Assembly: GCA_034401135.1 (NCBI GenBank)
Contig: JAWZSP010000004.1
Location: 1,302,001 to 1,366,000 of the forward strand
Direction: 5' to 3'
From: Volutella citrinella
Taxonomy: Eukaryota > Ascomycota > Sordariomycetes > Hypocreales > Nectriaceae
DNA: 64,000 bases
Shown here: positions 47,801 to 61,400 of the stretch, piece by piece
Numbering within the stretch: the first letter of the stretch is position 1
Layout: each line of letters opens with the position of its first letter
Notes under the pieces: generated by a model
Databases searched by the model: none
What the model saw: only the letters and a program-made list of their open reading frames with translations
What the model was told of the DNA's origin: nothing
Program-made: the position numbers and the translations under genes

Positions 47801-50800
47801 CCTTGTTACGGGATATCAGATTGGTGCAATGTTGAACAGCAGGACATTTAAAATAAGAAACTTCGGGCCATTGAATTAGCGTACTGCTGGCAGTCGACCG
47901 ATTGGCAAATGGAGGACGGGAGAGAGCACCGACAAGGGTAATGGGCTGCTTGTGGTGTGGTTACTTACTGCTAGTATGTCGTTGGTCGCTGCTGCCCCCG
48001 ACGAACGAGCGTGGGCTTGGTCGACGCTGCAGGTAGGCAAGTAAACGTAAGTACCTGGACCAACACCAAAGCGAGGAAGGTACAAGTCGAGGGCGAGCGC
48101 TAGCAGGAGCAAGGTAAGGCAGCCCGGCAGGCATGCACAAAGTGTTGACGGAAAATAATGTCCATCGCGAGCGTGGATTGGGTGATGGAAACCGACTAGA
48201 CTCCGGGGGCGTTGACAGCTGAGGGTTTTACCTTTGCTTCTCGTGCGGAGTGACAAAGAGTGAGAAGTGACAGGGCAGCAGCGGGCCTCACCGGTCTCGT
48301 CGCTTCTGCACCTCCTTGTTTCCATGTCTTTGGTGCTGAGTCTGATGACTGATGGAGAGAGGCCGAGCGTTTATGTCTGCCGACTTGCCAGGCTCGGTAG
48401 GTGAGAGTGCATTGTAGGTCAGCGTAGGGGGGGATCGAAACAGACCGAGATGATGGCATTGACGCGGGAAAACGTGGCATTAAGAGGAGCGCATCTGGAC
48501 TTGCCGCTGACGGGCAATCATAGTCAAGGCATTCACTGACTCTTCGGTATCGACTGCCGCCTCTGACCTCTTACATATGCGCGCGACCTGCAGCGAGAGA
48601 AGGCGCGATGCATCTCGCCGGAATGGGCGAGAGTCTACAACTTTGACCACCTCCATGTTGACATGTCATGTGGCAGATCAAAAGGTGTTGTACTGACGGT
48701 TGTGCGGTTACGCAACAGCTTCTAGTACTAGTAGTCTCGAAATGGACCATTGATGTTGTCTCCAGCAACCCGCTGTCACGTCGGCCTGCCGGGCCTCAAT
48801 GAGATGGATCAACGACGACACCCACTCCAGAGTCTGCCGCAGCTTCTGGCGCGCCCTCACCACGACCGATCTGCAAATCCTTGAGTTCCAGACTCTGCAC
48901 CAAGCCAATAAGCCCTGCCCGGCGCAAGGGAGTGCAATCATGTCGTGACACTCATTAATGCGGTCTCCTGCAGACTGGCGACCGTCACTGCTCCAGAAGA
49001 CGCTGTCCTTGTCCTACCGGAGATGATCTGAGTGACCAGCCTTACAGTATTACCCCGGATTTCCCGCACCCTCCTCCAAACGATGCTCGCTCATGGACCC
49101 GGAGACTTTCGTGGCGAGGTCGTGTGTACTGTACGAGTGTGTGCGCACAGCGATCGGTTGACACCTCGCATGAACATAGATTGGTCAATACTAGACATAT
49201 GAGCTAATCGCATAATTAGAGTAGGGATTGGGTGCTTGGCAGACCAGCTCAGTCGGCGCTAGGATTACCATGGAGTGGCTCTCTGGGGGCCTGAAGACGA
49301 CGCCAACAACGATGCGTCTTTCGCTCGTATCTACATGCAGCAGGCCCGCAGGTGCTATGGAGGTTGCTCTTGCGGGATCCGGTGAATTCTTCTGTGGATG
49401 GGGATGATATACTAACGTTATTAGTCAGAAGGGGGCCACGGACTACAGCCAGCGTTCATCCCGATTCATGACCAACCCACGCGGAGGGCCTCAGTGCAGG
49501 TGGCTGCGGAACTGGATTGGGGCAGCATTCCCACACCTGCGATTTCCAATCCATATCAGGCCATTTCAGCGCCGGCTACGACGTCCTGTGTTCAGCGGTC
49601 CTTCATTGCGGGCGGATTCTTGCACCTAGATGACAGGATTGGTGGAATGGGTAAAGGATGGATGGATGAAGGGATGGATGGAGGGACACCGGTGACCAGA
49701 GTGGGGAGACGGCGGACGTATGGCGGAGCGAACGAATCCGATGTCGATTTGGGGCAGAATGGCATGGAGGGCAGAAGCAGGAAGGGTGCCCAGTAGCCTC
49801 ACAAGCGAGCGATCGGAGGATACACACACTCGTGGCTCCCATGTTGGAGCGACGATATTGCGCAGCAACCCTGCAAAAGCAGAAGCAAAACCACGCGGAT
49901 CATGGATTCATGGATGGCTGGTCGCAGTCAGGGACTCAGGGTGCGGCGAGGTCACAATGTTTACGGGACCTAGCGGCCCAGACATGCAACTGGGTCCTTG
50001 GCCGGCGGTGAAGGGCAGTCCATGGATTCGTTTGCTTCTCGGCTCTGTGTTGAGTATCGCTGGAATTTGTACCCCTTCGTCTGTGTACCCTGCAACAGGA
50101 ATACTCGTACTGACTCGCCCTATGAGAAACAGCACTTGCTTCCCAGGACTACTACTGCGGCTACTACTAGTAGTGTGAGCAAAGTACCGGCCGCGGTACC
50201 TCGTACGAAGCAAGCCCCGGCCCCATCAAACCACCCTGCCGGCCCAAGTAAAATGCTTGGCATCCTTCTTTGGGGGTCGTCCCCGCTACTTCTTGGGGGA
50301 CTCATGTACACAAGGCCCAGCCAAGTGATAATTACCTTATCCAAGGAGTCGAGAGACATCAGCTGGCGTCTTGTTTGTACTTGTATCAAGGTAAGGCCGA
50401 ACCATGAGAAGTCCCAGTTGCATGAGATGAAAGGAGGCGAGCGCCCCGCCGAGCAGAGGCGAGCCGGATGAGGCCAGCAGCTTTGCCCTGCTTCTGATTA
50501 CATTCCCATGACAAGGCTGCTTGCTACCACCAAGCATTTGCACGCCAAGCACGGGCAACCTTCATCCGAGGGGTGCTGCAATAACTACTTAGTAGTGCGC
50601 AGGTTGTGACAGCCAGGCTTGCCTCTGCGGTAGGTAGGTACAGCGGTAACAGTACAGCGGTCGGGGAACTGTCCACGGTCAGGAGGAGTACCGAACGCAG
50701 GGGTCGCAGATGAGGTCCAACCGTCCAAAGGTGCTGGGAGTATGGGTCTCTGGCACCATTGGTGGCAGTGGAGAGGCAAGATTCAATGAAATCGAAATAG

Positions 50801-50951
50801 CTGTTGATCCATGGATGATCCCGGCAAGCCGCGCTCGGCGACTGGACGCAACTATCCGCCAACGTCGACTTTTAGGAGATCACGGACGAGACGGATTGTA
50901 GCGGCGCGCGAACTAGAGAAGACCCGTGGACGCTTGAGCCGACTACGGCTG

Positions 50952-50952
<1 letters not shown>

Positions 50953-51007
<55 letters not shown>
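50953..51007. repeat. (CA)n microsatellite, 55 bp
   Basis: An uninterrupted CA tract of 27.5 units, the longest simple repeat in the window. A strong candidate for strain typing. Confidence 0.98.
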
Positions 51008-51009
<2 letters not shown>

Positions 51010-54000
51010 CGACTACTAACAACAACATTGAATCTCCATCGCTGATCCAGACAGACCACAGAACAGGCAGGAGGATGAGGGCGAGGAGGAAGAGGAAGCA
51101 GCATTTCCCTGCAGGCCGGCTCTCGGAACGGTAATTATTCAAGCCGAGCATGCAGAAAGCGGCGGCGCGTCCCAGGGCCTACTTGCTACTTACCTTAGGT
51201 AGCACAGTTGGCGGTACCGATGCGTTGCCATGAGTGGGCGCCGCCGAATGGCTTTGGCGTCTCACCTTGCATGGCATCGTGCATCTCATTGCCGTGCCGT
51301 GGCTAAAACGGCCGGGTCTCCTGCGCGGGATGGACTGGCGCATCATGGCAAGGCGCCCAATTCGCCAATTCGTTCTCCCTGTTTTCTCTTTCCTCACTTG
51401 GACCTGCAGCAGTGCACAGCTCCAGGCCGGTCGGCCATGGTGCTCGGGTACGTCAACGACGTTGACCTGTCTTGTTTCCGGCATGTTATCCACGAGACCG
51501 CCGTCACCGCGGGTGCAAAGTACCTACCGATACGGACCTACCAAGTTGGAATAGTCTCCTGACTCGACCCATCTGACTGACTCGGATGACGACGGTGAAG
51601 GGGCAGCTAGGGCGGGACAGAAGAGGCTACCGACTACCTTAGCAGCAGTAGTAGTTTGTATTTCAGGCAAGGCAATGTAGGCCATACGCAAGGTAGGTAC
51701 CTCAGGAGGTGGCAGGCCGCACCAAAGGCCATCGATGGGGAAACGAGGCATGCATGCGACGAGCAGTACGGAGTAGACGGCCGCAAAAAGCACAATCGAC
51801 ATCAGCGACAACAATGCGCCTATCGACCTGCCTCAAACTACCTGGCTTTCCTGCCTCCCTGCGTACGGTCCTGGCACCCATCCCATGGCCGTACTCATCG
51901 GTGCCCGAAATGGCTCGCATGGAGGCCATGTAAATGGGCGGAACCCCCGACCGCTCGCGATTCAATCAATGACAAGATGCATCCATCTCTTGCTACCACC
52001 TCCATCATCGGTATGGCGGCGGCCTGAGCCTGTCACTTACATCATCCGCCATCCACCATCCACCATCGCCCGTTCTTCGCCAGCCAATGCTTCCACCGTT
52101 ACTCACCTAGACCAAGACTAAGACCACCACCACCACCACGGGCAGCCCCTCCTTCTTGACGTCCAGCTCACTTACTGTCACCAATCTAGTCCTCTCTCAA
52201 GCCCATTTCGTGTCATCATCTGTCCCCAACAAATCTTGAAGTCCCCCCCCCTTGATGTGTGTAGGGGCCTGTTATATAATTAGGAGAGCCCAAGCGACAT
52301 CACCTACACGCACTCCTCACCGGCGAGTCTGGGGCTGGCGTCGTCAGTCCGTAGCGGGCGACATACAATATCTGGTTGCCCAAGGATTGATCCCGGTTAA
52401 CAGTCGACCACCGCCCTTAATATTACAAACCACCGACTGCATGGGACTCTGAGCTGAACGGCCGACCTTTCTTCCCCGAGCCCAATCACCAATCCTACCA
52501 GGTCGACGACGACCGACCAGATTGACTCCTCGGTGATCGTGACACCACGCTCAACTGGCCGTCAGCCGCTCCACACCCCCTCCCTGGCACGCCGCTTGTT
52601 TCTTCAGAATCTGGGGGAACGGTCACTTTCCCTTTTGATGCTTTGCGTCTGGTGCCCTCCCTAGTGGCTCCCAATAGATGGAATTGAGAGGCCGGCGCCC
52701 AAGAGCCGTAACCCATTTCGAACCAAGTCCTTTCTTTTTAAGCTTGGGCTTGTCCGCCTGGGGCAGAGCTGGCGCGTTCCCGTCCGTTGACCAAATCGCG
52801 ACAGCGAGCTCACCTGAGGCTGTCCAAATCAGGTGTTAGGGCTCTCCCTCTAGCTGCTGTAATTACCTACTGGCAGCTCTGCGACACCCAACCCTTACCA
52901 GCCCGCCCAGCCCAGGTACCCATCACAACGGTGTGACCTTGGCCTCGAAGAGCCGGGGTTCTTGAAGCCTACGATCTGAATCTTGTGCGACGCATCACAA
53001 AGCACCGTGTGGTGTAGCGAACTGCTGGTCACCCCGCGTCTGATTTAATCCTGCTCTGATTCAGCTTCCTGTTTTCTCATTCACTCCCCCAATAACTCAC
53101 TCGCTCAATTCCTCACTCACGCATCCATTCTTTCCTTCTTCACACCTTCTTTCTTTCCTCCAGGTTGCTTTCTGACTGCCACGGTACGAAGTAAGTATAT
53201 TTCTCTGGTTTCTGTATGACACCCCTCCGTTTCTTTGCTTTCCTTCTACTCCTCCCCTTCACCCGACGTCACTCTTTGACACCTGCGTCCTGTTTCTATT
53301 CCCCGTCTAGCCCCTGCTTTGCTTCTTCCGCTGTCCTCCGCCTCGGTAGCCGCCGCCACGGTCAGGGATCTGCTGTCCATCTGGGCACTTCTCGGCCATC
53401 ACGAGCAGCAACACGACCCGTCGCCAGGTATAAGGATACTCGTGGCCACCTTGCCTCCTGGTGACCCATCCGACCCAGGTTATTCCAGGCGGCGGGACCC
53501 AAAAAGAAAGCAACGGACCCGACAGACGCCCAAGACGCTCCTGAGGACCCTCTACCAGTGGCACCCCCCCAGTGCCGCCCCACATCACAGGCGCGCATGG
53601 GCGTTGGCAGGTGTAGCTGGGCGTGTGCTAAGGACACCCACCCCCCATCATCCCTACGGCACAGGAGTGGCGCCAGGAGAAGCCCGGGAGGCTCAGAGGG
53701 CCTGGACGAAGTCGCTGCTGTCGCTGGAAGCAGCAGCCAGGAGTGTGCGCCGTGCAGGGGTCCGCCCAGACCCGATTTCTTGCGTCTTCTGGACAAGGCC
53801 TGTAGGGCGGAGGAACAGTCGCCTGCTGGGGACATTCAACGCCACGGGTTGCCCGAGGAGAGCGGCGGAGGAGTGGGAAGGAAGCCGTTCCAGCGATCTC
53901 GGTGACGAGCTACGACGCAAAGAGAAAAAAAAAGCAACACAGCCCGACACCGACGGCCTGGCTAGATCCTTCATTGCTCTGACACTGGTGCTTCGCACGA

Positions 54001-55328
54001 GACACCAGGCGGCGGCAATACAGACTCGTGCGCGGCGCGTGCGTGAGCGTGCGTCTGCTAACGTATCTGCTGGGTACCTCCGCTGGCTGCCTCTGCTAGT
54101 TGCGCCGGCCTTGGTGGTACTGCCTCCAGTACCTGATACCCAGGTCTGAGGTCTGGACCTGCAACCTACCACAAACACTTGCTCTTCCCTGCATTTGCCC
54201 ACTCAGCTTGCTATTTGCCAAACCACACCATCGCGGGCAGAACCATTACTGACCTCACCAGCCACTCCGAATCCTATAGAGGTGCCACCAGTCCCTGCGA
54301 CAGGAGCCGAAGCTACGACAGGTACCCTTAGTCTACCAGGCTACCGGGCTGTCCGTGTCGAATCTATTTATACAGGGCCCCCAACTTGCAACTGCAACTG
54401 GCAGCGCTGCTTCAGGAACTGACGGGCCTGCTGGCGTCACTTTGCCCAAGGAAGAACGCTGCGCCGTCGATTCCATCCATAAAACAAGATAGGTGCGTTC
54501 CTTTCTTCCTCGCTGGAAGATGTACTTTTCGTTCTGCCGCACCCACACCCGCACCCTCGCCCTCACCCTCACCCCACCACCTGCACAACCACCGGCCTAG
54601 TCCTAGCCCCAGTCCCCGTCCCCAGTCCCCAGTCCCAGTCACTACCTTGCTGCTGGCACTGCGACCGCCTGCCACCTCCACTGCCTTACTAGCACCTACC
54701 CTCCCTACAATCACCTACCACCTGCCACTCGCCATTCACTGCAGCGACTCCTCCTCCCGACTTGGCAAGGGCTCTCTCGGGTGGCTTTCGCCACTGGCCC
54801 AAGTCAGCTGCCCCACCACGCCGCACCTGCCTGCGCTGCACGCTGCGTGGTGCTCGCGCTTGTGCGTGCTTGGCTTTCGCCTGGGGTGGGTTGCTTGCTG
54901 GGCCGACGCCGACACTTAGACCGGACTCGTCTCGAGTCGAGACGCTCGAGTCTCCGATCTACCTTCTTCAACAACACACATTCATCATCACCACCCTCCA
55001 CCGCCATCACCGCCGTGTCCTCCGCCGCCCTCACCACCACCTCTCCTTCTACCTCCCTTCTCTCCCTTCCTCCTCCGCCGGCGGCTCTGCCTTGAATCCC
55101 GCCGCCCTGCACTCGTTTTCATCCGTCTCTCTGCGCCCTCTCATCCCCCGGTTGCCCCAACCCTGTGCCTTTGCCGTCTGTTCGCCAATTGCCACCGGCA
55201 GGGCAATGGTGCGTCTGTGGTGATTGCCTCATTCCTCTCTACACCCTCGTTTCCCTCTTGTGCGCCATTCCTCCCTCCCATGGGCTGCCGCTCTTTCTTC
55301 GACGTCGCTCACGCTCCACCAGCCCGCT

Positions 55329-58300
55329 ATGTTCTCCCCCACCGACGATGTGCCGCCCCCCCCCGGCACTCCTGAGCAGGAAGATCTCGCCCTAGCCGAC
55401 CGTATCCTTCGAAAGACTCAATTCCTATACGCCATTGTCCTCCTGACTGCTTTCATTTCAGGTGCCGCATGGTACAGTGTTGTGAATGCCAAGAAGGAGG
55501 AAGAACTCGTCCAGCCCTCTGTCAAGGGTCCTGGGGGCAAGCCATTGCCCATCACCAAGAAGAAGCTCGCACGCGCCGATGGCTCCCGTAAGATTGGGCC
55601 TGGCTTCGGCCGCACCGCCAAAAATATCTTTCGGTGCCTTGCCGCCATGGTGCTGCTAAGCTATGCCGCCAGTGCCGCTTTCATGTTTCACCATGCTTTC
55701 TGGCACGAGGACCCCTTCCGCTGGACCAAAGAAGGTCTCCCATGGGCCGGCGAATGGAGTGTGGTATGTCGGAGCAAACCCCAAACTACCATCTCAGGTA
55801 GTATACGTGAATGATTGCGCTGACCACTCGTATTCTAAAGGTTCACGTTACCGGCGCTTTCTTCTTCTACCTATATATCCTCATATCGCTTTTCGACTGG
55901 CGCAAGGGTCCTAACATCGTCCACTTCTTCGTGTGGATCCTTGGATTCATTGGGGAACTAGTCATGTCCTCGACAACCTTCATTGCCGCCGCCGATTGTC
56001 ACTTTGTGCGATCCGTCCGAGCTGACGGTAGGGACGGTAGCTGCATCGATTATTGGACTAAGATTGACCTTGTCCTATACTTGGTCCGTCTCCTTCACCT
56101 TGCCGCCCTCATTGGGGTGTTCAGCTTTGCCTGGATCCGCAAGGTGCGTTCCGCCGATTTGAGGGCCGAGGAGGGCCACACCAACGAATCTACCCCGCTG
56201 CTTAATGGCCACCGCCGGTCGTACGACACCCAAAACGGGAATGGAAACGGGCATGCAAATGGCCAGACACCAAACGGCCGGGAGGTCAATGGTCGTCGGG
56301 CTCGCGGAAGGACCATGTCTAGCGCCAACAGGTCTTCTGCTCCCCGAAAGGATGAGCCAGCTGCATTTTACAGGCCAGAGAAACTCCCCCACAAAACCTG
56401 GTGGGAATACCTCCGCGGCTATTCGTTGTTCTTCCCGTATCTCTGGCCCAAGGACTCGGTTGCGCTGCAGATTAATGTGCTGATCTGTTTCTGCCTCGTT
56501 CTTCTTCAACGGGTGGTCAACGCTGCGGTGCCGTGGCAACTTGGAAGAGTAGTTGATGAGCTCGAAAAAGCTATTGTCAACGTCCACAACGGGGAGCCGC
56601 TCACCATGCATACTTTTCCTCTGACGGAATTCGCCTGGCTTGGAGTGCTTTGGATCCTTCAAGGACAGTCAGGCCTTCTGGGGTCCTGCAGATCACTCCT
56701 CTGGATCCCCGTCTCCCAATACTCTTACCGCGGATTGACAACTGCTGCTTTCAACCATGTTCACTCACTTAGCCTCGACTTTCACCTCTCAAAGCGTACG
56801 GGCGAGGTCTTATCCGCTCTCAACAAGGGATCCGCAATCAACCAGTTCCTGGAGCAGGTGACATTCCAAGTCGTCCCGATGCTTTGTGATCTATTCCTGT
56901 CTATCACCATCTTCTATCTCAAGTTTGGCCCTCTCTACGCCGAGATTAACTTGGTAGATACCTGCTGGTATCTTTACATGACGATTAAGATGGCCTCGAC
57001 CCGAGCTGATCAGCGCCGCGAAATGACAAATGCCGACCGCGAGGAAGAAGCGGTGAAGAACGACTCCATTTCTAGTTACGAAACAGTCAAGTATTTCAAC
57101 GCCGAGGAATTCGAGTCTAGGCGTTACCAGGACAAGGTTGGGGTCTTCCAGCGGGCCGAAGTCCAAGTGCAAATGGGAATGGTTATGATGAACATCTGCC
57201 AGACCCTTGTTTTTAACCTCGGCAGAATTATCGCTGCTCTCGTATGTGGTTGGCAGGTGGCAGTTGGTCAGCGATCAACCGGAACGTGGTTCGTCATTGT
57301 GTCCTACTTGACCCAGCTCCAGGGACCTCTCAACTTCTTCGGTACCTTTTACCGTACTGTTCAGCAGGCCATGATTTCTGGAGAGCGACTGTTGGAGCTG
57401 TTCAAAATCCAGCCTACTGTGGTTGATACGCCCCATGCTGTCCCACTAGAGAATTTTCAGGGCCACATACGTTGGAACAACGTTAGCTTCTCGTATGATC
57501 GTCGGAAACCAGCTTTGCGGAACATCAGCTTTGAGTGCCTTCCGGGAACAACTACGGCGTTCGTCGGCGAGTCTGGTGGCGGCAAGTCAACCCTGTTCCG
57601 GCATATGTTCCGCTACTACGACTGCGATGAGGGCTGTATTGAGCTAGATGGCAAGGACGTGAAGGATCTGACTATCAACTCTGTTCGGCGGCACATTGGA
57701 GTCGTTCCTCAGGACACGACTCTATTCAACGAATCCCTCATGTACAACCTCAGATACGCAAACCCAGAGGCTACCGACGAACAGATCTATGATGCTTGCC
57801 GCGCGGCAAGCATCCATGATCGAATCATGTCGTTTCCCGACCAGTACGCAACCCAGGTTGGCGAGCGGGGCCTTCGATTGAGCGGTGGCGAAAAGCAACG
57901 GGTTGCGATCGCTCGAACGATTATCAAGGACCCACGAATCATCATGTTGGATGAGGCTACATCAGCGTTGGATTCCCATACAGAACAGGAGATCCAAGAC
58001 AACGTTTGGAGCATCGGGCAAGGCCGCACTCTCCTAATCATTGCGTATGTTAACGTACTTGCACGAAATATTTCTTTGGCTAACTATTTCACAGGCACCG
58101 ATTGTCAACCATCACCCACGCTGATCAGATCATCGTACTCAACAATGGAACCATTGTGGAGAGGGGCACACACGAAGAACTTCTTGCCGCAAATGGCCGA
58201 TATGCTTCAATGTGGGAGAAGCAAATTCGAGCTGAACGAGCGCTGGATGTGGCTCGAGAAGCGCAGTTGAAGGCCGCTAGGGCCCTTCGAAGGGCCAACA

Positions 58301-58494
58301 TGGGCGGGAAGAAGAAGCCAGATGCGCCATTGGATGGTTATAACAGCCTTGCGTCATCTGCAACCCTTTCCGGGCAAGCCACCCACGGCTCCCAGAGGCC
58401 GGGCGAGGAGACGCACTCTTCGTCATCGTCTTCATCCGACGCGGAATCGAGCCATACTGAAGAGCATTCGAGAGAGCGGCAAGCTCATGACTGA
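55329..58494 (+). CDS. hmt1: HMT1-type ABC half-transporter (vacuolar heavy-metal tolerance, ABCB6-like)
   Basis: Three exons (55329-55763, 55841-58044, 58095-58494; introns 77 and 50 bp with GTATGT and GTATGT donors) give 1,012 residues. The N-terminal part (about residues 30-270) has several hydrophobic segments forming the extra domain typical of HMT1/ABCB6 proteins. A Gly/Asn-rich loop of [11 protein letters not shown] type follows, then the ABC transmembrane domain from about residue 330. The single nucleotide-binding domain has Walker [10 protein letters not shown] (near residue 722), the Q-loop VVPQDTTLF, signature LSGGEKQR (near 825), Walker [13 protein letters not shown] and the switch His in [11 protein letters not shown], which is split by the last intron. 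The C-terminal 90 residues are Ala/Lys-rich and then Ser-rich. In fission yeast, Hmt1 pumps phytochelatin or glutathione complexes of cadmium into the vacuole; transport of metal-thiol complexes is the likely role here. Confidence 0.93.
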
Positions 58495-61400
58495 TTGCGA
58501 GTTGCCGTAGCAGAAATTCAGCCACATTGAATTCTGTTGTACTGCTCAACAATCGAAATCTGATGACGACACTACGACCAATGTCACGAGAGTGGTTTGG
58601 CTGAGGCCTCGACCACCCAGGCTTGGCTTCACCTCGCCATGCTTTCTTCCCACTTCGACTCATATTTCGGCTTATGAAGCGGAATGATTTACGTCTACGG
58701 AATTGCAGCAAAGTTTCGAGCATGAGAATGCATAGGATCGGCGTTCTTGGAGTTTTGCTTTTTCTAATCGTTTCGAGGAACGCATCTATACAGTCCTTCG
58801 CCACCAGCTTAATATCTCGACTCCCCCTTCGACCACCCCTCTACGCTTGCCATCATGCGAGATTGGAAGTTTGATACTGGGGTGATTGCTGGAGCAGCCC
58901 TGCATACAAGGGGATGGTGCTTGGTGAAGACTCGCTCCTTGAACCCAACGAGGATGCGAGAGTAATGTGTGTTGTTTACTTGATTTTGCCCCTCGTTTGG
59001 GCAACCGCTGAAGCCATTCTGCTCGCGGCAAATACACAGAGGCCCCGACGTGGGAATAATGAAGCCGCGAATCTCCTGATTTTTTTTTTCTTTAATTCTT
59101 CACGTTGCTTGCGAAAGGGAGAGCAAAGTTTCCCATGGTTGTGAAGGACTACGGGGTTTCGGAGAATAACGGAGTTGTACGGATACCATGACTTGCTTCG
59201 ATTTTGACTCAGGGGTGGCCGCCGTTCAGCGTACGATGGCTGAGCACCCGCCACAGGATGGACGGTGATGACGACGGCACAATACAGAACTGGCACGGGG
59301 CGTGTACTCGGAAAAACCCAACTAGAAGACTTTTAAAGAGTGGAGCGGGTGGATGAGGATTGCCAGTAGACTACTAGGTCTCCATAGAGTGATGGATCGC
59401 TCGTGCCGGACAGGAGGGGTGTTTTGTCGAAAGAAGGGGATTTGCTTTATACTCTGCACACAGGCCTGGAGGGGACACGGAAAACAAAATGAATCCCGTT
59501 GATCATTCAGAACTGGGTGATTTATTCTACAGATCCTTCTCGGTGACCTAGCTTGAGCCAAGGGGATCTCTTGACCCTCGGCAGCCAGTTTTATGTCTAC
59601 TTGCAGTGGTCGCTACTACTAAGCTTTGCGTGGCATAATCACGCTGTTCCCAATTGTGTTTTGCAGTCTGATCCGGTTGGCCCGCCTCGGGCGGCTCGAG
59701 CCAGCCATGAATGCTTGTTTGAGCAGTGTGCATCACTTTGTGCCGCGTCGGAGTGCGTTGATACAAAGTACACGGCGCATCTGCCGCTGGACCCGCCATC
59801 CCGGTATCCGGGATTGGTGCTGGCGCTGCGCCTCGCCTGAAGCAGACCCACGGAGCCCTGCGAGCGGAGACTGGGGCGCGGCCTAATCGAAATAGGCACC
59901 CGACAGCGGTAGACGCCCAGGGGTCTTGGTTGCCCAACATGCCCTGTGCAGCGTGCATTGTGTTGTGGGAATGGGGGATCCCGCGGGAACGAGAAATTCC
60001 ATAATTTTTATGACATGACCAGGTTGCCTACCTTGCACACCTTCTACACAAGTCACCAGTAGTGGTTGGCAAGTTGGTTATCTGATGGGGCAGGGGAGCA
60101 TTGTGACGAATGTGAATTGAATACGGAGTATTCGTCGTCATGACTGGACGCCACCCCCTGCAGTCATGTGAGATGCATTGCCTGTTCTGTACGGAAGCAT
60201 GCGCAAGTAGCCTCGCGTCAGTGGCGGCGGATTTGACGGATGGGGGCGGGTGGTGGCCAAACAGCGGAGCAAGCTGTGGGTAGAGTGGCAAAAGGCAACT
60301 GTTGCAGTGCCAGCGGATCCAGCACAGATCCAGAAGGGGGCCAAGGCTTGCCGGGCAGCCTGGGTTGCAGCAAGTTGACAGGAGTACGGATAGAGGAGCT
60401 TTCAAGGAAGAGGGCATGGTATGCAGGTGCTGTTGGTTGTTGGACGGCTGCATTAGCTTGGCCATGTCGGAGCGCCGATCCAGGGGACCCCGCCTTGATT
60501 GCTGTTTGTGCTTATTTCTGGAAGACGCCGTGGGCGTAGAGACCTGGAAAAGGAAATGGGGATGGGATGGATGCGGACCGGGCGGCGTGTCAGTGGGCTT
60601 GTTGGGCATCGTTTGGGGACTTTGGCTGTCCGAAGTGGGTTGTGGGCTTGTAATACTCGTAGGTTTATACTCGCAGCACAGGCATCTACTGGTCGGTGAT
60701 TCATGTCAGTGGCGGTGAGGGTGGGGTGTTTGCATCGTGCCGAATAACAAATATTGGTGAAGATGTCGATAAAGAGGAAGAGGCGAGGGGCTGGTGGTTC
60801 GACAAAGTACGAGCATTCGTTGCTAGTGCAGTTGGTGCCCAGGTGGTAGTTTGGTGAGCAACATGTACCGGTAGCGGTGGTGTGTCGCATTCGCATCTGT
60901 GACCGATCATTATCGACAAGTGCTGTGATATATCCCATGGAAAAGGGTGTGATGTATGTAATACTATTGGTAGTGCGTATTTTGTATGAGGTTGCTGGAG
61001 CTCTGGTGGTATTTTTGGCACATGGCGGAGGGAGGTGAGGCCCCCGTGGAGATGCAGATGGGTCCCAGGGACCGATGGGAGGTGGACGGAAGGGACCAGG
61101 GCCGAAGGGGTTGTCTCGTATCGGCTTACGCGTGCGAACGATTCGATGTCAAGGACGCGGAGAATTACTACTCAGTGAGAAATGATGATGGATGGATGGA
61201 TGGGTGGATGGGTTGACGGGCGGGTGGATGGATCGGTGCTGTCGTCGTCGCAACTACAACTCTCTAGTCTGCGGCTAGACTCTGCCCCAGCACGACATTT
61301 CGCCTGAACGGGTGAACCCAAGTCAATAGTGGTCACAAGTCAGTTACATACATAGTGTCAAGTCGCCTAGTAGCACTATTCTTCCAGCGAATTAGCACCT

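Larger units (their letters stand above)
42408..55328. other. 12.9-kb gene-free divergent region between two ABC transporter genes
   Basis: No protein-coding gene is supported between the two divergent start codons. The longest frames (43076-43720 and 53319-54149) lack family motifs and codon bias. Contents noted: a 16-bp G+C palindrome at 44796-44811, a GGAT-rich tract near 49655-49685, a (CA)n microsatellite at 50953-51007, recurring TAGGTA hexamers (48.0, 50.6, 51.2 and 51.7 kb), and one TACGGAGTA at 51767-51775. From about 53.0 kb the sequence becomes C+T-rich with splice-like signals (a GAAGTAAGT donor near 53190) and probably represents the transcribed leader of the HMT1-type gene. No transposon ends or reverse-transcriptase or transposase fragments were recognised. 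Confidence 0.55.

Noticed and set aside
49232..49275. tRNA-like string CAGCTCAGTCGGCGCT
   Set aside because: It resembles a D-arm, but no anticodon stem, T-arm or B box follows within tRNA length.
53319..54149. 276-codon plus-strand frame before HMT1
   Set aside because: The translation is Arg/Pro-rich without domains, splice-like signals cut through it, and it fits better as a transcribed leader.
60453..60938. 161-codon minus-strand frame between HMT1 and LAG1
   Set aside because: No family features; frames on the opposite strand are equally open.
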